34,926 nt of DNA, taken from assembly GCA_016936235.1 (NCBI GenBank), contig JAFGPK010000104.1, forward strand, positions 1 to 34,926, read 5' to 3'. Source of the DNA: Candidatus Fermentibacteraceae bacterium. GTDB taxonomy: Bacteria; Fermentibacterota; Fermentibacteria; Fermentibacterales; JCC-6. A program made the translations under genes and the position numbers. Every line of letters begins with the position of its first letter. Position 1 is the first letter of the stretch. The notes beneath the pieces are model-generated. The model saw only the letters and a program-made list of their open reading frames with translations, made no database searches and was not told the origin of the DNA. Of this stretch, positions 1 to 6,913 are shown in pieces.

Positions 1-1
1 A

Positions 2-313
2 TCCCTGCTCCTCGCCGAGACGGGGTCCCTGACCGGGGCCATACAGATAGCCGGCACCGATGCCGTGACTCAGCTCCCCTTCTTCATCACCACCTGCGAC
101 TACACGCTGATAGGTGAGGAGCTCTACGCCGCCAGCGCCTACCTGGGCCGGGAGCCCAAGCAGATAGGCGCCGTGAAGGGCCAGGACGCCTGCAAGGCGA
201 TAGTCATGGCCCTCATAGTAGCCGGGTTGATACTCAGCATCCTCTTCATATTGACCGGCAACGACAGCTTCATGTTCCTGCGGAACATGATGCTATCAGG
301 TGGAGCAGGCTGA
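2..313 (+). CDS. C-terminal fragment of a DUF6754-like membrane protein (truncated at window start)
   Basis: Frame open from base 2: SLLLAETGSLTGAIQIAGTDAVTQLPFFITTCDYTLIGEELYAASAYLGREP...GQDACKAIVMALIVAGLILSILFIL, with a C-terminal TM helix. Family recognised from memory. Confidence 0.65.
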   Translation, partial: SLLLAETGSLTGAIQIAGTDAVTQLPFFITTCDYTLIGEELYAASAYLGREPKQIGAVKGQDACKAIVMALIVAGLILSILFILTGNDSFMFLRNMMLSGGAG

Positions 314-770
314 ATTGCCTGATCTCCTGGTACCCCTCTACGGTCTCCCTCCCGTCGAGGTGCCGGAAGGTTACTGGGTGGGAAACCCGCTGGCCCATCA
401 GTCCCCGATAGTCCTTGATTTCGTGGAGGAGTATTTCGGAAAGGGCTGGAAGGCCGAGGCTGCTGTCGCTTTTACCCATATCCCGCCCCGGCTTAAGGTG
501 GCATTGGACGAGTCTACCGGCACCATTCACGGATTCTGCTGCTGGGACTGCACCGCCAGGGGATTTCTAGGGCCTGTGGGCGTGGCTGACACCGCCAGAG
601 GCCGGGGAGTCGGAAGGACTGTCGTTCTGTCCGTCCTGCACAGCATGAGGAACGCCGGATACGGGTACGCAATCGTAGGCGGCGTCGGACCGGTGGAGTT
701 CTTCCAGAGCATCTGCGATGCCAGGATCATAGAGGGCAGCGATCCCGGAATATACGATAATCCCATTTAG
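300..770 (+). CDS. GNAT-family N-acetyltransferase
   Basis: 156 aa from GTG at 300. Acetyl-CoA-loop-like motif 'GVADTARGRGVGRTVVLSVLHSMRNAGYGYAIVGGVGP'. Overlaps the end of the upstream CDS. Confidence 0.75.
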   Translation: MEQAELPDLLVPLYGLPPVEVPEGYWVGNPLAHQSPIVLDFVEEYFGKGWKAEAAVAFTHIPPRLKVALDESTGTIHGFCCWDCTARGFLGPVGVADTARGRGVGRTVVLSVLHSMRNAGYGYAIVGGVGPVEFFQSICDARIIEGSDPGIYDNPI

Positions 771-843
771 GGACGCACCCAATTTCACCAAGTTAGAAAC
801 CTATTAATAAATTACAACTTGGTGAAATTGGGTGCGTCCCTAA
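767..843. repeat. 28-bp perfect inverted repeat with 21-nt AT-rich loop (REP/BIME-like hairpin, possible bidirectional terminator)
   Basis: Left arm TTAGGGACGCACCCAATTTCACCAAGTT (767-794) is the exact reverse complement of AACTTGGTGAAATTGGGTGCGTCCCTAA (816-843). Loop AGAAACCTATTAATAAATTAC. Confidence 0.95.
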
Positions 844-844
844 G

Positions 845-2263
845 CTACCAGCGGTAGATGATCTCCAGGGAGGTATCGAAGCGGTTGTCGGATTCCCCGG
901 TGACGTGACCACGGTTACGTACCCATTCGTTCCCCGCCATGCCGTGCACCTCGAGGAAGTCCGACGGATACCATCCCAGGTGGATCTGCACCCCGGAAGT
1001 ATGCTCCACGATGCCCGAAGGGAACTTCCCGCCGGCTGCCACGGAGTCCGGCCAGCCTTCCTGGACGGTCCCCTCACCGTGCCTGGTGTGTTCAAGGGTG
1101 ACCTCCGCTAGAACCGGCCAGGCAGCTGCCGTGCCCAGGGACAGGGTCGCCCTGTCCGCGTCCGGTCCGAGACCGGAACCTATTATCTCCCCGCGGTGCA
1201 GGTAGAAGTTGCAGGGTCTTCTCTGGCTGTATACGTACCGGTCGATCCTGGTGTACTCAATCACGGCTCCGAGTCCCAGCGGCTTCAGGAAGCCGGACAG
1301 TCCGGTGGTCCAGCCCAGCTTGTCGGGCCTGTTCCCGTCGTTCTCGTACTGGATGTCGTCGATGAGGAATTCGCCGTAGGTCTCAAGTCCCGGCACCGGC
1401 TTCCAGGAGGCGTCCAGGCAGATGAAGGCATTGTCGTCGTCACGCTCGTTCCACTGTACCGGGTACCATGGTATAACGGGGTTCATGTAGGCGAAGTCCA
1501 GACTGCCCGCCTTGAACAGGATGGATTCGCTAAGACCTATCCTCAGGTTGGCAGTTGGAGTGATGTCCAGTCTGTGGGCAGTGAGATAGGTTCCGGAATC
1601 ACTGTCGACTGTGGCGGTGAGTCCTGTGAACTCGAGGTCCTCGAGGATTCTCAGTTCTATCCTGAGCATGTCCAGGGGAGGACCGTTGTCGGAAAGGAGC
1701 AACTGCGTGAACCGCCCGGGACCCCATCTCTGGGGTATCCTGCCGAAGCTGACGGCGACGGGTCCTCCGCTCCATCTCAGGTAACCCCAGTCCACGTAGA
1801 GGTGCCTGCCCTTCTCTGACCCCTGGTGGAAGGGGGAGAAGTAGTCGGGGGGAAGCTCGTCCGAACCGGTCCAGAGGGAGAGCCTCTCGTCGATGAAGAG
1901 GCCTGGCAGGATACTCGCGTATATCCTTCCGGTGCCCCCCGCCCTCGTCTCTGTCTCACCGTCGAGGTTGAGGATTTCACACGCAACCGTACCCTCCGCC
2001 GAGAGCCTGGTCTCCCCGCCCCTCTCCCATCCCGGGGGCGCGCTCCTGTCGATGATGAGGCCTGCGGGGCTGCCTGGAAATCCTGAGTATGGCATGGACT
2101 GCTGCAGGAAGGGGGATCCGACAAGGGGCAGGGTTCCCGGCAGCATGACCTCGGTACCGGTCTCCATCATGTAAAGCCACCAGTTCAGTGGGTCACGCAG
2201 GGGAAGCCCGGTCTGCTGAACACTCCCGATTAGTACTCCCACCGCCAGTACTGCCGCCGTCAT
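845..2263 (-). CDS. Wzi-like (capsule assembly) outer-membrane beta-barrel protein
   Basis: 472 aa, N-terminal signal-like segment, 'SFGRIPQRWGPGRFTQLLLSDNGPPLDMLRIEL' resembles the Wzi-family GR..WGPG...LLSDNxPP motif; terminal aromatic (..IIYRW). Confidence 0.7.
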   Translation of the reverse strand: MTAAVLAVGVLIGSVQQTGLPLRDPLNWWLYMMETGTEVMLPGTLPLVGSPFLQQSMPYSGFPGSPAGLIIDRSAPPGWERGGETRLSAEGTVACEILNLDGETETRAGGTGRIYASILPGLFIDERLSLWTGSDELPPDYFSPFHQGSEKGRHLYVDWGYLRWSGGPVAVSFGRIPQRWGPGRFTQLLLSDNGPPLDMLRIELRILEDLEFTGLTATVDSDSGTYLTAHRLDITPTANLRIGLSESILFKAGSLDFAYMNPVIPWYPVQWNERDDDNAFICLDASWKPVPGLETYGEFLIDDIQYENDGNRPDKLGWTTGLSGFLKPLGLGAVIEYTRIDRYVYSQRRPCNFYLHRGEIIGSGLGPDADRATLSLGTAAAWPVLAEVTLEHTRHGEGTVQEGWPDSVAAGGKFPSGIVEHTSGVQIHLGWYPSDFLEVHGMAGNEWVRNRGHVTGESDNRFDTSLEIIYRW

Positions 2264-3504
2264 TCCTGCTCCGCCCTTCTCAGTTCGGTCACGGTCTCCA
2301 CATGGTCCGTCTGGGGAAACATATCAACAGGGTGAAGGCCGGCAAACAGCCAGTGATCACCGCATATCACCCCGAGGTCCCTGGCCAGAGAGAAAGGGTT
2401 GCAGCTTACGTAGACTATCCGCGGTGTGTTCACGCGTCTGAGAAGCCTGGCCGTCCTGACGCCCAGACCGGCTCTGGGTGGATCGACTATCACGGTGTCC
2501 CATCTCCTGCCCGATCTCACAGTGTCCAGAAGATAACGACCGGCCTTACATGTAATGAATTCCACACCCTTCACTCCGTTGACGTCCGCCGACCTCCTGC
2601 CGTCGGCTGAGGACTCAGGGTCCAGCTCCACCGATGTGACTCTCGCTCCCAGGGAAGCCGCGGAAATGGCGAAGGTCCCGCACCCGCCGTAGAGGTCCAG
2701 TATGTCACCGGCTCCCTCCGTCAACCTCAGGACCTTTTCCAGCAGGAGTTCCGCGCAGCCGGTGTTCACCTGGAAGAACCCGCCTGGACCTATCCTGTAG
2801 GTGAGACCGCCGAGTTCTTCATGGATGGCGCTGTCGGGCGAATGCCCCAGCCATTTTCCATCCTCCTTCCAGAACAGGGCTACTCCGCCGCCGGTATCTG
2901 GCAGGCCCGATGCCGGCATGGACGAGAACTCGATCATGGCCTGGCCGGTCCTGTCCGATCCCCTTACGGAAACGCGGCCGCATCCGGGAAGCGGCTTTCC
3001 GGAAAGCCCGGAGAAGACCTGACTCCCCCTCCGGTTAAGAATGGGACAGCCGTCTACGGGCAGGGGATCGCCACTCTGCATGTGCAGTCCGGGACCTTCC
3101 GTCGTCATGTCGAAGGAGACCCTGTTCCTGTACCCGCGGAGTTCTGGTGAGGGGAGCGGCTCTGATACCGTTTTCTCGGAGAAAGCGATACCCGTCCTCT
3201 TAAGCGCCCTGAGCACCCACTGCCGTTTCCAGTGGAGTTGCCTCCCGTATTCCAGATGCTGGAGCGAGCAGCCTCCGCAGCGGCCGAAGTACCGGCAGAA
3301 CGGCTCTATCCTGTGGGGGGAGGATTCCAGCACCTCCAGGAGGTCCGCCCGAACGAAGCTGCCGGCCTCCTTTTCGAGTCTGCACCTGACCAGCTCCCCC
3401 GGCAGGGCTCCCCTTACGAAGAGGGTCTTCCTTTCCTTCCCCGGCGAGACCCCGCCCACGTCGTTGCCCAGTGATGCTATGCGAACCTCCATCAGGTCCG
3501 CCAT
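2260..3504 (-). CDS. 23S rRNA/tRNA (uracil-5-)-methyltransferase, RumA/RlmD/TrmA family
   Basis: TRAM-like N-terminus, Fe-S cysteines 'FCRYFGRCGGCSLQHL' plus 'DGCPIL', SAM-binding 'DILDLYGGCGTFAI', 'DPPRAGLG', 'YVSCNP'. Start set to ATG 3504, overlapping the tgt stop. Confidence 0.93.
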   Translation of the reverse strand: MADLMEVRIASLGNDVGGVSPGKERKTLFVRGALPGELVRCRLEKEAGSFVRADLLEVLESSPHRIEPFCRYFGRCGGCSLQHLEYGRQLHWKRQWVLRALKRTGIAFSEKTVSEPLPSPELRGYRNRVSFDMTTEGPGLHMQSGDPLPVDGCPILNRRGSQVFSGLSGKPLPGCGRVSVRGSDRTGQAMIEFSSMPASGLPDTGGGVALFWKEDGKWLGHSPDSAIHEELGGLTYRIGPGGFFQVNTGCAELLLEKVLRLTEGAGDILDLYGGCGTFAISAASLGARVTSVELDPESSADGRRSADVNGVKGVEFITCKAGRYLLDTVRSGRRWDTVIVDPPRAGLGVRTARLLRRVNTPRIVYVSCNPFSLARDLGVICGDHWLFAGLHPVDMFPQTDHVETVTELRRAEQE

Positions 3505-4631
3505 CAGTACACACCGGGGTCGAAGCCGCGCCGCTCCCTGTGCCAGTCCCTCCTCCAGGCTGTGAAATGCCTCTCCTCTATTGCCATCCTTATCCTGCCC
3601 ATGAGGACCGAGAAGTAGTGGAGGTTGTGGAGCGTGGCCAGGATCGGGGCCAGCCATTCCCTGGCTATGAAAAGGTGCCTGATGTAGGACCTGGAATAGG
3701 TTGAGCATGCATAGCACTCGCATCCAGGCTGAACCGGCGACCGGTCCCTGGCGAACCGGGCGTTCCTTATGTTGATATGTCCGCCTGGCACGAAGAAGCT
3801 TCCTCCCCTGGCGTTGCGGGTCGGGACCACGCAGTCGAACATGTCGATGCCCTCGGCTGTGAAATCCACCAGGTCCTCCGGTTTTCCCACTCCCATAAGG
3901 TATCTGGGCCTGTCCTCGGGGAGGTGCCCTATGCAGGCTCTCACCGCCTTCATCATGAGGTTCCTCGGCTCACCGACGGAAACTCCTCCGATGGCGTAGC
4001 CGTCGAAGTCCATTCCCGACAGGACCCGGGCTGCCTTTTTTCTCAGGTCCGGGTAGGCGCCTCCCTGGACTATTCCGAACAGCGCCCGGTTCCCTCCGCT
4101 GTGCATCCGCCTCGCTCTTTCGGCCCATCTCAGAGTAAGGTCCAGCGACTCTTCGGTCCTGGCCCTGTCGCTGGGCTGTTCGAGGCACTCATCCAGCACC
4201 ATCATTACATCGCTTCCGAATACCGTCTGCAGCTCCATGACCTTCTCAGGCGTGAGAAGATGGCTTGAGCCGTCTATGTGTGACTGGAAACTGTAACCGT
4301 CCTCCGAGCGCTTCCGGAGCCTTGAAAGGCTGAATAGCTGAAAACCTCCGCTGTCGGTCAGGATGTTCCTGTCCCAGGACATGAAAGCATGCAGTCCTCC
4401 TGCTTCACCTATGACATTCGCGCCGGGTCTGAGATAAAGATGGTAGGTGTTGCCCAGGATAACCTTCCAGTCATCTTTCAGGAGATCCGAGCTTCGCACG
4501 GTCTTCACGCTGGCCTGGGTTCCCACGGGCATGAATACGGGTGTTTCAACCCTGCCGTGGGCAAGGGTCATCACACCTCTCCGGGCCTTTCCCGAGCGGG
4601 TCAGCAGTTCGAAGCGGGGGCTGTTTTCCAG
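3504..4631 (-). CDS. tgt: Queuine tRNA-ribosyltransferase (Tgt); ORF-track start is GTG 4574, probable true start CTG 4631
   Basis: 'ETPVFMPVGTQASVK', 'ILTDSGGFQLFSL', 'RYLMGVGKPEDLV', 'DMFDCVVPTRNARGG', Zn ligands 'CECYACSTYSRSYIRHL'. Conserved N-terminus 'FELLTRSGKARRG' lies upstream of GTG 4574 in the same frame. Confidence 0.95.
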   Translation of the reverse strand: MENSPRFELLTRSGKARRGVMTLAHGRVETPVFMPVGTQASVKTVRSSDLLKDDWKVILGNTYHLYLRPGANVIGEAGGLHAFMSWDRNILTDSGGFQLFSLSRLRKRSEDGYSFQSHIDGSSHLLTPEKVMELQTVFGSDVMMVLDECLEQPSDRARTEESLDLTLRWAERARRMHSGGNRALFGIVQGGAYPDLRKKAARVLSGMDFDGYAIGGVSVGEPRNLMMKAVRACIGHLPEDRPRYLMGVGKPEDLVDFTAEGIDMFDCVVPTRNARGGSFFVPGGHINIRNARFARDRSPVQPGCECYACSTYSRSYIRHLFIAREWLAPILATLHNLHYFSVLMGRIRMAIEERHFTAWRRDWHRERRGFDPGVY

Positions 4632-4634
4632 CTT

Positions 4635-5870
4635 TTACGGTCCTTCGGGTTGGGGTTGGATCTCACCCTCGGAAGGAGAGACGGGGACCACGGGAAGGGA
4701 ATCTTCCATTCCTCCCGTATCCTCCAGCGGTATTTCGGGAGATCCCGACTCCATACCCTCGGTGGAGAGGGAACCGGGGGGAGCCGTCTGCTCCTCGAGG
4801 GGGGCTGTCATCGAGCTGTCGGACTCCTCCGGGACTACCGCAGACGATGTGTCGGTTATTATGGAGACAGGCAGGGACCCTGCGGTGTCCGGAGGGCTCT
4901 GGAAGGAATCGGGGGTTATCGGTGTGAGTTCCTGTATGGTCGTTTCCGGTTGGGCGATCTGGCTGTCAGGGGCGGCGCTGTCAGGCTCCGCCGGGGCGTC
5001 CGGCTGAATGCCCGTGAAATCCACGGAATCCGCAAAAACCGTATCCGGCTCTATCAGCAGATTGTTAATGTTCACCGAGAGGTCCTGCTCCAGAAGGAGT
5101 ATGGCGTGGTTCGGGTCCCTTCTTCTTATGTAGGCCAGTTCTATCTGAAGGTCTTCCTTCATATCGTTCCTGTAATACAGGCTTGCAAGTCTGACATGGT
5201 ATTCAAGGCAGTCAGGGTACATGGCCTTCATCTCCAGGTAATCGGCCAGAAGCTGCCTCTCCCTCTCGGGAAGGCTGTGGACCGCCGTTATCCTGCCTTC
5301 TAACTCGCTCCGGGACAGCTCGGGCGGTACGAAGGTTATCACGGCCGCCATCATGAAAGAGACCATGGTGTAGGCTATCACCTTCATCAAAGCCTTCTTC
5401 CTGCTTCTGAATATCTCATCGTCCGGTCTGGGATCCATTGTTTCGTCCAGAGGGATTATCTTTGTGCCTGAGATCAGCTGGAGAAGGTTCTTTCCAGTTC
5501 CCGGAACAGGTGCCAGACCGATGCACAGCAGAATCAGAAGGGGCGGAGTGGCCGCCAGCCTTCGCAGTGTCTGCCATTCGTCCGGTTTCTTCCCGTCGAG
5601 GCTCACCTCGGCAAGACCCAGGGCTTCCAGCGGATTGTTCTCACGCCTGCGCCTCCCCGGACTCTCCAACCAGGCCAGAAGAGTGACAGCGAAGAAGTAG
5701 CTCACAGGAAGAAGGGCCATCCAGCTTCCGGACAGAAGCCTCAGGATGGTGTCGAGAAGAACGGTCCATGATAGCAGGACAGCCAGTTCCATGGCGAAGA
5801 GGCCGGCCATCTGTCCTGCGCGTGGAGATATGCCGCTGAGCAGAGCGTACTTCCTTGCGGTGATGGTCAT
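4635..5870 (-). CDS. Hypothetical membrane protein with several TM segments and a long Pro/Ser/Thr/acidic-rich C-terminal tail
   Basis: 411 aa from ATG 5870 (overlapping the queA stop). Hydrophobic segments near the N-terminus and middle; C-terminus low complexity (DAPAEPDSAAPDSQIAQPETTI...EGEIQPQPEGP). Confidence 0.75.
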   Translation of the reverse strand: MTITARKYALLSGISPRAGQMAGLFAMELAVLLSWTVLLDTILRLLSGSWMALLPVSYFFAVTLLAWLESPGRRRRENNPLEALGLAEVSLDGKKPDEWQTLRRLAATPPLLILLCIGLAPVPGTGKNLLQLISGTKIIPLDETMDPRPDDEIFRSRKKALMKVIAYTMVSFMMAAVITFVPPELSRSELEGRITAVHSLPERERQLLADYLEMKAMYPDCLEYHVRLASLYYRNDMKEDLQIELAYIRRRDPNHAILLLEQDLSVNINNLLIEPDTVFADSVDFTGIQPDAPAEPDSAAPDSQIAQPETTIQELTPITPDSFQSPPDTAGSLPVSIITDTSSAVVPEESDSSMTAPLEEQTAPPGSLSTEGMESGSPEIPLEDTGGMEDSLPVVPVSPSEGEIQPQPEGP

Positions 5871-6913
5871 CCAGCGACCCCCTTCCCGATGAGCATGGCG
5901 TCCCCGTAACTGTAGAAGCGGTATGATCCTGAAATGGCATGCCTGTAGGCTTCCATCATCCGATCGTACCCCATGAAGGCTGCTACCAGGCAAAGCAGAG
6001 AGCTCTCGGGAAGATGAAAGTTCGTAATGAGAGCGTCCACATTCCGGAATCTGTACGGAGGGAATATAAAGATTTCCGTCTCCCCCGATAACGAGGTCTC
6101 AGATCCTGTGTCGATGGTCTCGAGGATGCGGGTGGTTGTGGTGCCCACTGCCACTATCCTGCCTCCTTCGCTCCTGGCCTTCCTTATGGAAGCAAGGCTT
6201 TCGGCGGGGACATGGTACTCCTCGGGCTCGAGCCTGTTTTCGGACAGGATCTCTGAACGAAGTGGCTGAAAGGTTCCCGGTCCCACATGAAGCGTTACGA
6301 AAGTGTGTCCGATGTTCCTCTCACCGAGTCTTTCCAGAAGCCCGGGAGTGAAGTGCAGACCCGCAGTGGGTGCAGCCACAGCCCCGGGATTCGAGGCGTA
6401 GACCGTCTGGTACCTCCAGTCGTCCAGTTCAACAGGGTCCCTCTTTATGTAGGGGGGAAGGGGAACCTGGGCTGTATCCGTCAGTATCCCGCGTGTGTCA
6501 CCGGCGGAGCTGAACCTTACGAGGGCTCTCCCCGGGTCAAGACGCTCTTCGACCTTGCATGACAGACCGTTTTGGAAGATGAAAGACATTCCCTCCCTGG
6601 CTGCTTTTCCAGGTCTGACGATGACCTTCCATAGGTCCTCCCCCGCCTCCCTGAGAAGAAAGACCTCTATCCTGCCGCCGGAACGTTCCCTCCTTCCAAG
6701 GAGTCTTGCCCTGAAGACGCGGGTGTCGTTCAGAACCAGAAGGTCACCGGGTTCCAGCAGCTCCGGGAGCCGGTCGAAGGTCCGGTCCCGGAACTCTCCG
6801 CCGGCCACTACAAGAAGCCTGCTGGAGGTCCTGTCCGGAAGAGGTTCCTGAGCGATGAGTTCAGTGGGAAGGTCATAGTGGAAACTGCTGCGTGTAAGCT
6901 TGCCGCTGTCCAT
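5867..6913 (-). CDS. queA: S-adenosylmethionine:tRNA ribosyltransferase-isomerase
   Basis: 'FHYDLPTELIAQEPLPDRTSSRLLV', 'LVLNDTRVFRARLLG', 'PTAGLHFTPGLLERL', 'HVGPGTFQPLR', 'EEYHVPAES', 'LITNFHLPESSLLCLVAAFMGYD'. Confidence 0.97.
   Translation of the reverse strand: MDSGKLTRSSFHYDLPTELIAQEPLPDRTSSRLLVVAGGEFRDRTFDRLPELLEPGDLLVLNDTRVFRARLLGRRERSGGRIEVFLLREAGEDLWKVIVRPGKAAREGMSFIFQNGLSCKVEERLDPGRALVRFSSAGDTRGILTDTAQVPLPPYIKRDPVELDDWRYQTVYASNPGAVAAPTAGLHFTPGLLERLGERNIGHTFVTLHVGPGTFQPLRSEILSENRLEPEEYHVPAESLASIRKARSEGGRIVAVGTTTTRILETIDTGSETSLSGETEIFIFPPYRFRNVDALITNFHLPESSLLCLVAAFMGYDRMMEAYRHAISGSYRFYSYGDAMLIGKGVAG

Noticed and set aside
3505-3723. N-terminal extension of the RNA methyltransferase ORF
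   Set aside because: Lies within the 3' end of tgt; the TRAM-like domain begins at MADLMEVRIASLGND (ATG 3504).
4389-5303. 304-aa plus-strand ORF opposite the tgt/membrane protein genes
   Set aside because: Antisense shadow of well-supported CDS; Arg/Gly-rich sequence with no recognisable domain, common in GC-rich DNA. The same reasoning applies to 1196..1819, 8227..8850, 25299..26171, 28519..29232 and 31913..32647.
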